Shown here in pieces: positions 10,206 through 22,300 of a stretch of DNA of 64,000 nucleotides. How positions within the stretch are numbered: position 1 is the first letter of the stretch; each line of letters starts with the position of its first letter. Below the pieces are notes generated by a model. It saw nothing but the letters and a program-made list of their open reading frames with translations. It did not search any database and was not told the origin of the DNA. Both the position numbers and the translations under genes were made by a program. The stretch is from Luidia sarsii (taxonomy: Eukaryota; Echinodermata; Asteroidea; Paxillosida; Luidiidae), in assembly GCA_949987565.1 (NCBI GenBank), contig OX465103.1, positions 4,707,548-4,771,547 on the forward strand. The letters are read 5' to 3'.

Positions 10206-13200
10206 CTGTTGGATGGGAAACAAGAGAGAGGTCACAAGACATGCTGTGCACGTTTCTAGTGCGCTCTGCTTAGCTGTTAAATCTTTTTTTGGAAACATTT
10301 TTTGGAAAAGTGCAAAATGCACTTATTGATGTACATAACTGTGAGAGAAAAAATGGTCAGGATCAATGATGCACTGATAAAATCATTACAACATGCATAT
10401 ATGGCATTGAGACATCTAACCCAGGTTCCAAAGAAATAAAATCTATTTATTTATTTTTGTGAAGTACTCGAAGAACAGATCAATTTTGTTACTCCACAGA
10501 GTCCACACCACATCAAGTTTTATCAGGTAAAGACAAATACTTAACTCCATATGGAGAGAAATATTGTCAAGCGTCCACAATTAAATCCAGAATAACAAAG
10601 TGATGTGAATGAGATTTCAAGAACACTGCTTGAGAGGACTAGTTTGAAGGATGCTACTTGTATGTCGCCCAGATCAAGTCTGAGAGTATCGTCTTGGAGA
10701 GGTCGGTTTGTTATTGCTGCGCAGCCTGGCATTGAGTTGAGATTCTCTTGGCATGCGGAAAACATGATAAATACTATCCACTATAATCTAATACAGTGCC
10801 ATCAATTCTACCACGTCCCCATAACACGCAGGCTTTCAACTCAGATAAACAAGCATTAGACTTGCTCCAAGTCCCTCAAAGTTATGCTTACTTATTTAGA
10901 TGAAGACTTTAATCCAATATATGCTGTGTGCATTTTGCAGTGAATGGACATGCAGATGCAGGTACATGTAAGCAAAGTGACATATGTTCTGTGCATCCTC
11001 ACTGGATGGAGAACAAATTTATTAGTCTCTACTGACATTTGAAATATTGCACTTCCATTTAATTAATTTTATTTCCAGAAATTACCTTGGATGATGCTAT
11101 GGTGTGCTTGGACTTTGTCTAATACAAACCCAGCGCACCCACATACATTGTACATGATGTACATGTAAAGTATACCTTTTAACAGGTAAAGTTTCAAGTG
11201 CTCGGTTTCTATTAAACACACTTGAAATAATGGTCATTATTACAAGGCAATCAACCAATATTAAACAAAATGGAAATGCTAGTGGTACAGACTACAGAAC
11301 AGGTGGCTCGGGGAATCGTTTTGAAATTTTAAAGGATAATATAGAAGAATGAAATGCATAAACAAATAAAACACTAAACAGCAATAAATATGCAGGCATC
11401 TTACAAAATCTTATTCACGCATTTGTCAAATTAACATTTACACGTACACACACATAAATTATAAGCCTATTTACTGGTGTTGGTCAGGTTGACTCTTACA
11501 AAAACACAGAAGAGAATGGCCTTCAATACATGTATTGTATGAATGCACACGTACTTGTATGCAGTGTGCACGCATACTAGCCTAATGAACTGATATGACT
11601 TCATGTTCATCATGTATCGTATTCTTGAATGTAAATCATAGCAATGTCCTGCAAGGTGGCAGTGCGCCATGCTTTGCGTGTGGGTGGGTGGGTGGGTGGA
11701 TGGCTAGATGTTTTTCCACTTTCCGATTATAGAAGTCACCGCAGAAAATTCAAAGTCCCTTCAAAAAGGTCAGGCCTGTCTGTCTCTCAGTCTCTGTGCG
11801 TACGCTGTTCACATGGGAAGCTGTACATGGATGGACACGAAGCAAGCGCACACATAAAAGGCCTACGCAAAGATCATGTTTTTGTAGAGGCGGGGCATGC
11901 AAGTCGAATGCAACAGGAAAAAAAAAACAGGTTTGCTGTTTTCACGCAATCAGTATATCTCCCAAGTTTTTTTTGCTGTTTTTTTTTAAACCAGGAAAGA
12001 GTGAATCAGCAGTTGGCATCACACAGGGTCTAAGAGTGATGAGAACATTCAGCATCCATCAGGCGCAATCCACCATGTTGAACTGACAACAGAACAAAAG
12101 AAAGCAGTGACTTTGCACTAGGACAACCTTCTGATTAAACTACTGTAAAGAAAAAAAACAGAAACGTCACAAAACTATATCCTGAAATACACAAGTCTTT
12201 ACAAATAGGGCGTCTGATGTTTCGATCCTTGTGGATCCTTGTAGAATTTTCAGAAATTACATGAACAAAAGTGTGAGGTGAATAGGGAGGTGTTTTTTGT
12301 AACCTGGATGCTAGTCTCAGAATGTTCAGTCTCAAATATGACCATTTGCATTGTTAAATTCGGCCTCACTTTCATTCATTCTGCTGACACAAATCTAGAG
12401 TCATCTGAAACTCTTAAAGCTTTTATAAGTGTGTGTCCAAACTGTCCATTAATTAAGTTTATCTTACCAGAAATATCAGACATGTTTGTTTTCGGGGCCC
12501 GCGCACTAGTTACTTGTCTTTTTCATTTAGATGCAAATGAGGAGATGAACATTGATCTCACATCGGCGGGGATACCGGCAGAATCGGAGCGTGTTTATGC
12601 TTCCAAGTTCTCTCAAAGCACCTGCACAGTGCAACTGGATTTCACCCAGAGGTAACGTGGCATTAATTAGGGCTGCCTACAACTAGGAAGGCATTGCCTT
12701 CAGCCTCCTGCATCTGAAATCCCGATCTGACCGCGGCAGACAACAAATCTGACTGATGCCATGCTTCAGTGCTATCACTAAGATACAACTGTGGCAGTGT
12801 GTTCTCCCCAAACTGGGTTTCTTGGAAGCTTACTGTGATAGCAATACGTACTGTATGTGTGATGACTTGATTCATTTGAGTAAATTACATTAGACATGTT
12901 CATAGAAAAAGCCTTTCTATGTATACTAAATATAAAACATGCACTTGATGTACAGTGTAGCAGTATCCTTTTTAGATAACAAAATAAGTGCCCGATTAAA
13001 ACCCAGCGAAGGTCTTGCATAAGATTTGATTGTTATTAATGCTTCTCTATGATTACTTGATCAATCAACAACGGATAGGTACTACTAGTTTACTACTACT
13101 ACTAGTACTAGCCTAGGGCCTATAGTACAAAATTCATCAGACCAGCTTGACTCAATGCAGCTTCGTTGTTTGGTATAGCCCTACAGATTAATATCACTTT

Positions 13201-14700
13201 TGTTTTCATTTCATGAAATTAGAAAAGGAAGTACCTGTATTCTTTACTTTAGTTATGGATCTGTTGTTACTGTTACTGAGTAGTATCACTGGTGAATGGT
13301 GATAGAGACAGCTCAGGACAGAAGGGTAAAAATATAATCATAAATTAATTATGACTAGGTTCGTGCGGTTTTACATTACACATGTAGCCTATTATTATTA
13401 GTATATTACTGTATTAGGAGCAAAGAGTGTGGATGTGGCCAGTAAAGGCAGTATGGAGAAAGACTTGATGATTTGATGCCTGATGGATAGGCAGTTTGAG
13501 GCACAGCTCAGGCACATCATCATCATGCATCACCAGACCAAATGATCAGAGTCGTTGTCACTTTGGGTCAAATCCAGAACTTGGAGTTTGATATTTGATA
13601 CAATTGATAGAGCTGCCTTTAGAAACAATTAGTCCGAGTAACTTGGACCACGGAGGAAGGAAAATACCTCCATGCTTGGACCCGACAAGTCACCCTTTTT
13701 GTATCAAATTTTGAAATTTCAAAATTCGATAGAAAAGGGTGACTTGTCGGGTCCAAGTTACTCGGACTATTATTATAATAATAAACAATGACAATGCATG
13801 TTCATTCCGCAAGATAATGTTGTGACCTTCCGAGAATGCTGTACAAAGCTTGCAAGCGCCCATCGCTGCCATCCTTGGGTCCCTGCCCTGCCCAGCCCTC
13901 GCTAGATAGAACAGTAGAACCAGAACCAGAAGTAGAAGAGATGCAGCCCCTCCCCCTCATCCATTCATGTATTGTATTGCCTTGGTACGGTGTGAACACA
14001 TCTGCTACTGTGCTAGTGCTAGTGCTAAGTACTGCACAGTCGGTCGTGTGGCCGACCGCAAAAAAAGGGTGGCAAATCGACACATGTAACATCTAACAAC
14101 ACTCACTCATCGTATCGAAACGCAACATAGGACCTGCCATAAAGCATGCAGTCAAAACTAGTGAAAATAATTACCACTTCACTATCTACACGCAATGCAG
14201 AATCCTCTTCTCACTAGTATCGGATCGTGCGCACCGTCAGCATTAATTCGTCGGTCTTGAGCGCTACCGGCATTGCATGCAGCAATCGACGTAGCGCAGA
14301 CTGACCCCGGTCTGCACAGGAACCAGCTACCTTGCGCGTGCTGCCAAGCTAAGCGCCGGATACCAGCACTACCCTTGCACACGGCAGCCCGCACGAAAAA
14401 ATAGCAGACGATAAAAACATCATTTCGTCGATGAAAACATTATGTGCCAGAAAGTAGGCCCAAAACGTAGTTTTTGTGTGATGTAGCTTAACCCACTTAT
14501 ATTTTCCAATGGAATCTTGAAAATGTATCTTTTTCAAAGCTGGATTTAAAAAAAAAAAATAGAAAAGTGAAGAACAAGTGACTTCATGTGACTGCAATAT
14601 TTTTCTGCTCTCAGTGTCGCACGTATCACTCCGCCAGATAAAACCTAGTGTATTTTTTGCAATCCATTTTAGCATGTGTCGGATAGCGGTTGGAAACATG
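10206..14700. other. Region between the ninjurin exon and the WNK promoter
   Basis: This should contain the ninjurin 5' exon(s) and promoter on the minus strand, but I could not choose a first exon with confidence. It contains an inverted-repeat element at 13631-13768, a fragment at about 12213-12240 resembling the Penelope-like terminal repeat, and an exon-like open segment at 12531-12651 on the plus strand. No other gene is supported. Confidence 0.5.
13631..13768. mobile_element. MITE-like inverted repeat (138 bp)
   Basis: The ends AGTCCGAGTAACTTGGA (13631-13647) and its reverse complement (13752-13768) match perfectly over 17 bases. The inner arms continue the pairing: 13675-13700 matches 13733-13757 inverted. 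The left arm carries a 33-base insertion (13648-13680) bounded by repeated CTTGGA and itself able to fold (GGAGG/CCTCC). It has no coding capacity and resembles a short non-autonomous DNA transposon or foldback element. Confidence 0.7.
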
Positions 14701-15608
14701 GAGGGGTGACAACGTCGTGGTAGCGAATGAGGGAAATCTTTCCTTTCTCAGTGCTCTGACGGCGCCATTTCGGCGTTTACACAGAGCAGGAAGCTCTTCA
14801 AAGGGCGGCCTGGGAGACAGGTCGCAAGAGGTTTGGTAAGTTTTACTCTTGAGATGTAGACCCTGAAGTTTTTCAGTACATTTAACACATCCAAATGGGA
14901 GCAAAATAATTGTGTACGGTATTTTCGTATAGACCTACGTAGTACGTGTACACGTACATTTTCTGTGCAACGTTACTGCATCAGTGCATGCACTGCACTC
15001 GCAGAAGCATATTCCATTTCCAATTCTTCGTACTGTCCGTCACGGTGAACGGATGACGACATTTTGTTTTTATTCATACTAGCATTGTGGCTTTGAGCAT
15101 ATGATTTGAGTGAGTCCATGCTGTTCTAGTATTTTAACGAAGGCGGGTGTTTGTTCTCTTGTTTTCAACACGCAGGATTTCGAGGAACACATTCCTCTGC
15201 AGTGACGCTGATGAGTTGGAAATGTAGGCCCAACTTCGTCCTTCCCTCAATATGGATGCCGTCGGTGTTACTCAGTACACAAGAGTGTTGACATGCTGGC
15301 GATGTCGACCTCAAAAGCCGACTTGCCTTTGTGCAAACGGCTTGTGCTGTTGCTGTTTGTGCTTGCATGAACTCTCTGCACTAGTTCTGTCGAACAAAGT
15401 TCAAAACTTGTGCCCGGGATTGAGCAATAGGGGACCTTTCGCCGGGTGCCCTGCAGGTCAACTAAAGTGAAAAGAAAACTGCCAGATTTTCTCAGCCAAA
15501 CGTGTGTCTGGTTTTTCTTCATATTCAGTTTCAACTTGACCCTTTTTGGTTCAGGTTTTGCCATCACTTTTTTTGGAATAATATGTAGTGGACTTGTCTC
15601 CAGGCAAC
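14700..15608 (+). promoter_or_regulatory. Presumed WNK promoter and 5' UTR with candidate UTR intron
   Basis: This stretch has more CpG dinucleotides than its surroundings. A strong donor (TTTG then GTAAGT at 14836) and a good acceptor (pyrimidine tract then CGCAG ending at 15175) define a candidate 340 bp 5' UTR intron, leaving 15176-15608 as the rest of the leader. An ATG at 15252 would open a 72-codon upstream frame that stops at 15470, so translation may be attenuated. An in-frame TAA at 15579 precedes the WNK start. The transcription start is not determined. Confidence 0.4.
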
Positions 15609-16358
15609 ATGAGTGAGAGAGAGTCAAGCCCAAAAACTACCCAGCAAGGTGTAGTTGGAGCAGGGAGACAGGTGATTTCGAATGGTGTTGCATCGTCTTC
15701 GGAGCGAGCTAAACATAGCTCAAGAGGCAAATCACCAGCGAGAGTCGATTCTGCCGAAGGAGAGAATTTGTGTTCCCACCCTTTGGCACACATGAACGGA
15801 GGGATGCATCCTGTGTCGGTTCATAAGTCTCCAGCTCATGTCAACCTGGCTGTGAGCAATGGCCGGTCAGAAAACAACAAAGGTGACCGAAACGCAGAGC
15901 TACATGTAGAAAACCCACAGTCCAGTCACAGCTGCACAGTCCTCCCAAAAGAAGAATTTAGGATAGATGCCAACAGCAAAGATGCCCTGCCAACTGACAA
16001 TGAAGCCCCACCAAGAACAGAAGTTGAAGAAAAAGAATTAGGTTTAGGGAAACGACAGAAGTCGGTAACTATATTTGAACCCGAAGATGTTGTTGAAAAG
16101 GAACTTTTTGTCCAAGTAGAACATGATATCCAAAACGCCCCAATTGGAATTACCTCGGTTGATGCAGTTGATATTACCGGGAAACAGGAGGAAAACACAG
16201 AAGGAACTGAGGTGGAGAAGGATGATAAGGCAGTGGACAAATCTCCGGATGCACGCTTTATGAAGTACAACATCGAGGTGGGAAGGGGTTCTTTCAAGAC
16301 AGTTTACAAAGGACTTGACATTGAGACCGGTGTTGCAGTGGCCTGGTGTGAACTACAG
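15609..16358 (+). CDS. WNK: WNK exon 1: N-terminus and start of kinase N-lobe
   Basis: Residues 1-250. I chose the ATG at 15609 because an in-frame TAA lies 30 bases upstream and no ATG lies between them. Residues 1-215 are polar and low in hydrophobics, as in other WNK N-termini. The kinase starts at about 218 with [12 protein letters not shown]230 is the catalytic lysine that WNKs carry in the glycine loop, and VAWCELQ has C247 where other kinases have their lysine. The donor is GTTAGT, phase 0. Confidence 0.95.
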
Positions 16359-19300
16359 GTTAGTATCCTGATTTTACACCTTATTCCTTTATGATTGAAC
16401 AGACAGTCAGTAGTGATGCATGTACATGTACATGTACATGTACCGGTACACAGTAAAAGGGTGGGGGGGGGGAATAAAACCGTAATACTAATAATATTAC
16501 TGAGTAATAATAAGTAACAGACCCAGGCATTTAATAGCAATTGTCTGTCAGTGTCACTCACAACAACTTACTGAAAAAATGGACTTTCAGTTTTCCCCCA
16601 AATAGGAAAACTGTACTGTAGTGTAAGTCCTAACTCCTAACCCTTTTTTAACAGGAAAACAATTTCTATTTTTTTCTGTAATGATAGGTGCCCAAAATTT
16701 ATTTGTATAAGGTGCCTGTGACTTGTGTATAGGTTTAGAAGCACAAGTCCAATACCTTCCCATTTCTGCAAAATTCTGTTGAGTCCTCATAATTTTGAGT
16801 GGAACCAAATTAAACCAGGGTTTTGAGGAATGACATCATTACCATCATGGACACTAAAAATTTGTGAAAGAATTGGAGATTCGTGTCTCAGATTTGTGAG
16901 GAGTCTTTTTTAGGAACTATTCAACTACATGTATTAAATGAGTATAAGACTAAGAGTAAGAGCACAATCATGAATTCCAATTTTCCAATGGCCGGTTTAT
17001 TTAAGTTTGAAACCTAAATTTATGTTTTTTCTTTTTTTTAAGCTATTAAGAACCATGAACCTAACATCTCAATTTATGGAAACATCTGATGATCTGAATG
17101 ATACAGAATTGAAAAAAGATATGTAGGCAATTTTGGTGGACTTGGGTAGTTTGCAAAGCATTATGTATGAAGTGGAATTAAATCAAGAGGTCTACACAAC
17201 CTGCTTGAACTAGTCCACTACATTTACAGTACTTGGTTCCCACCCATTGGTGGTTTTTCTTCCTGCCCACAAGCAGACTCACCAAATTGTGTTTAAAGTT
17301 GGATATTTCAAGGTGACATTCCAGCCTGCCACATCTGTATTTAACAAATCATTCAGATGATCACACCCTTGGGTTTCAACAAGGCTGTCTTGACCAGCCG
17401 ACCAATCCATACAAAGAAGGAATTTATAACAAATATTTGTGCCATTTGAGTGAGCTGTGCCAGCATAGGTTTTCATGGAATTTATCCAAATTTATGTGCA
17501 GCGTGCTGAAATTCAGAAAATACACCTTGACTTTGGTCTAGCAATTTTCATTTTTGAATAAGGACTATGGGTCAAAAGTCATTTGTAATGAATTGTTGTG
17601 TCACTGAATATGATTTCTATCTAAAGTTTTGAAAACAATCCTGGCCAGGTATTGTAAATAAAAGTTTCTAGTTCTGAACTTTGTGTAATGCACATGCCTG
17701 TACTCTACATGTATAAATGCAGTGTCTTTTTCAATTATAAGTCAGCATTCAATCCTTGTAAATCCTGGATCACTCTCTTGTGGGTCCTCTTTGCTGATTA
17801 TGCAGTGTTATGTAATTGGTAAAGAAACTGCTTTAGTTATTGTGACATCCTAATTCCTCTGTAGTTCGGATGTAAACACTTAACACTGTACTGAGGCAAA
17901 TGTAAAGTGCATCATAATAACATCCTGTTGGCCGCCAAATTAATTTGAGTCTTTTGTTCCTCTAATATGTTGATCTTTATGTTCTCTAACCCGGTACTTG
18001 TTTACTTGTGAACATAATATTGGTTTTTAATACACAGAAAATATCAGTTCCTCACTTAACATGAAATGTGCAGTAGACCCCACATGTTGTGCACACAATT
18101 TGTATAAATTCATGTTAAATGTTGTTCAAGTCATCGGGGTCGTTCAGACACTGTACTAAAAGTGGTCTATCTTCGGTTTAAACTGAAAAGGGTCTAACTA
18201 GTCGTGTCTGAACGGTCTACATAGACCGTTTTGAGTACTACATACATGAACGGTCTATCTGAGACCGCCGAGGAGGGGTGGACTAGACTACGGAGACCGG
18301 TCTACAAACCTTAACCTGTCTGAACGGTCTATCTTATAACCACATCCGGTTTAGGCAGATGAGCGGACGCATTACATAACCGGTGATTTATGTCACTGCC
18401 CAAACCGCTGGCAACTAAGGGAAGTTGGGATTCATGGTCAAGCAACGTGTGTGACCTCTTAGTACCAAATAGACTGTTTTCAGTTGAACTCAGTGAGTAT
18501 GAACACAAGGGGTTTGCAATGAAATGTTTACCTCCAAATGTGACCACAAATGATAGACCTTTTTCGGTCTCTGTAGTACGGTGTCTGAACATAGCCATCA
18601 TCTAGTCTATCATGTAGGGCCTACACGTACAGTGTATCTAAGGGCAAACACAACATTTATTTTGAATGTCCATTTTTATATAGAAAATATTCACGCTAGC
18701 TGAATAATTGTCTTCAACTTCAAGTTCAGTTGATTGTACGTGTACATCCCCTTCCAAAAGTTGCCCAACTGACCTGTTGCAATAAAATCTGGGTGGGTAC
18801 ACATTGTTAGCAGACTATATGATGGTAATTTTTCACATGATGTACAATGTGCACATACTGTACAGTGTTCAAGAAGTCTACAGTATTATAGTAATTTAGT
18901 AGTATGTAGGCCTACACGAGTACACGTACTATGTACACATTGATTTTGAACATGCATGCATTATGCATGCACAGTGTAAGTGCTTGCACAATTCTGCCAC
19001 GGTAACCAATCATTCAGCACAGTCTACACTCTACATGTACATGTGTCCTCATATGTGTACATGGCATAAGCTGAAATGATTGGCACAAGTGTTTATTACA
19101 CAGGTTTTTTTAGTTGTTCACATTCTGTATTTACTGTACAATCGTCCTTCAAAAACTGTGACACTAAAAATCTACAGTTCCTCTGAAGTTCGGAAAATAG
19201 TCGTGCCACATTTAGCACATCACATTGGACATAAATACATGTACATTACATGTAAAATACAGTACCTGGTCACATAATTTTCACATGACTCACATGCATG

Positions 19301-22300
19301 GTAGACAGCTAACAATCCCTCTAAGGTCATTTTGTGTAAGGTCATTTTGTGGCCTGTCTTCAAGGCAACTGCATATTTTTGGGGCAGAGTCTGTTTAGAT
19401 ACAGTTTAACCAATTTACTGCTCAAGATCAGTAAAAACTAAAATTTATCATTTGCTGCATGGAATGTTGAACATGGAATGTTGGCTTTGGTTTACATTTT
19501 GTTCAATAACGTGTATGAAACACATGTATGAACAATTGAGTACATGTTTGATTGTTTTTACCTTTATATAAAAATATGATGAAGTTGAATTATTTATTTA
19601 TAAGGTGTTCTATATTAGTTTGGATGGGAAAAATATAAAAAGAATACTTAATTCCATATGTCATATTCGATGGCCTTAAAAGTTTTATAGATACATGTCA
19701 TGTACACTGTATGGTACATATATATTTTAGTGTAAATTTACAGCATTGCATTCCCATAATGTATGCATGATATGCCATCCCTCACAGTCAGAGAGGTGCA
19801 AGTTGGATAGTGTCTTTTGACAATATACATGTACCGGACTACCGGTACACACTTTTAGACACCTGTCTATGTAGACATCCTATAGACGGACAATAGTGGG
19901 CACCAGACTGAAATGCCATGGAGCCTGCCATCTTTACAAAAATAAGGGCAGAAGTTAAGAGCGCCGCCATGCACGTACAGTACCGGTATATCGAAAAACC
20001 ATGTACATGTTCATGCGTGACCATCACTGCCTAGTGTACTATCTCTGGCAATGGCAAATTTGAATGCACATCATCATCAAGCGCCATACAAGTGTGTGGC
20101 GAAGCTGTTTACTTCCAGTTCCACCCGTATTTTGACGCTAGTTGGGTCCCGTATGGCATTTACAGTCTCCTGACGTCGTTATACAAGTATGTCTATGGTT
20201 TTAGCTGTATGTACATTGTACCTAGTAATAGAAATTTATGACAAGCTAATGCTTGGTGTGGACACCCGTCATATACTTTAGTATGTACAGCAAAACTGAT
20301 TATAACCAAATTATGTGCCAGCTAAAAGCCTTTACCTCATTTAATCTCATTGGAGAAAACATGCCTGCACATGGACATGTAATGACACAGACTTTTATAA
20401 ATGTTGTTAGTATGTCAGTCAGTGACATAATGTACTGTACATGTACCTGTGATGTACATCTACATGTATTTACCACTGATATGATTACCACAGTTGAAAG
20501 ACTGAATTAGTAGTCTCCAACTGAACATGTACATGTACACATACTGTTCATACAACTTACAAGATGCATTTTTTTCTACTGCGTGATCATGTGACTTCTA
20601 CACATGCTTTTATTTTTATCATTATTTTGTCCATTTAATCTGATTCCACTAAGTGATATTGTATAATGCTCTTCCTCACATACAGGACCGCAAATTGAAC
20701 CGAGTGGAAAGGCTGAGATTCAAAGAAGAGGCAGAAATGCTGAAGGGTCTGAGCCATCCAAACATTGTCAGCTTCTTTGACTACTGGGAAGTGCAGAATC
20801 CAAGGGGTCGCAAGCACATTGTGCTGGTTACAGAGCTTATGACATCAGGAACTCTCAAAACGTAAGATATCTTACACATGTTTTACTGTCCAGTATTCGT
20901 AAGATAAATTGTCAGTGAAGGGTTACATTTAAGGTGTGCTTGATTGAGGGCAGGAATATCAAGGAAGCTGAGCATGCCAGCTATTTTTTTATTCAGATTG
21001 CTTGAGGTGTTACAGATCATTCCTATCTGTTTTTACTTGCACTTGATATTTGAAGTCATACTACATCTTAATATCAAGTTTTCTACCCGAGGTCTCGTCT
21101 ATTAATTTGTTCACAGTTGCTTAGACTTGTAAATCAGAAATGTAAATTTGATTATATATATTTTTTTCTCAGATATCTGAAGCGTTTCAGTGGTGTCAGG
21201 ATCAAGGTTCTGCGCAGCTGGTGCAAGCAAATCCTCAAAGGACTCCACTTCTTGCACACCCGATCCCCGCCTGTCATCCATAGGGACCTCAAGTGTGACA
21301 ATATTTTCATCACTGGGACCTCAGGCTCTGTCAAGATTGGCGACCTGGGACTGGCAACTCTCAAGAAAAGCTCATTTGCCAAGAGTGTGATAGGTACGAT
21401 AGATGATCATTTGGATTCCTGTCATTTTGTTTTTTTGATTTAAGGCTTGCTGGTGAAGGCATACATGATGATTTCTGACCACCCTCTCCAGTAATAAGAG
21501 CTGCAGGGATGGTATTCAATCCAATAGCAAAGAATGATTTGTGTTGTTTATAAAATGTGGTCTGTGGTGGGCATTTTAAAGAATGGGACAGGTCAGTGGA
21601 TGTTACCTTTGCAAGCAAGCTGTTTTTCTTCATTTGTCTTGGAGTGGCTGGTGATGTGAAACCAGTTTAATTTGCAGGTTTTTAGTGTACCTGCAACATA
21701 CCTTTCTCTCCCTCTACCTGCCAATTTCTCATCCAAGTCTTTTGTGCCAAGATGGTTTTAGGGGGCTCTGCGAAACCCATCACTCTTCACTGCAACTATT
21801 TTTTTTCAATCCCTCTAGCAAAAATGCTCCTGTCCTTCTTTAATACCTTTTACCTTTTGTTTGGTTGTCAGATATTTAACTGCCTTGGTGGTGAGTATAC
21901 TGTATATCAATCCCAGTTTGTTCTCTTTTAATGAGAGGGCCTCTTGCTCGTAACCTCAGTTAACTAACCCTTTTTCCCCAGCTTACCCTGAAAAGATACG
22001 ACTACATTTAGTCTGAAGGTAGGACGGCAATTCTGTATTTGTGTGTGGCTTCCAGGCGAGTGCCCATTGTTCATAAAAGAATGATTCACTTTTTGCAAAT
22101 AAGTACTTCTCACAAAATCTCTTTTTTTCAGTGCTGCCTACATTAGCAGCTTCTGAAGAGACACCTCCACTAAAACAGACTTCCCCTCTGCTACCGGCTC
22201 TTCTTCTCCTTGCAGGTTTCTTTCAGCAGGTTCTGCTCCCCTCATCTCAAAGCATTCGACACTGTTTGTATTTAAAGGTACCCCAGAGTTCATGGCACCA

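Noticed and set aside
14182..14394. Minus-strand frame considered as the first ninjurin exon
   Set aside because: It begins with GTG and has no donor in the phase required by the next exon.
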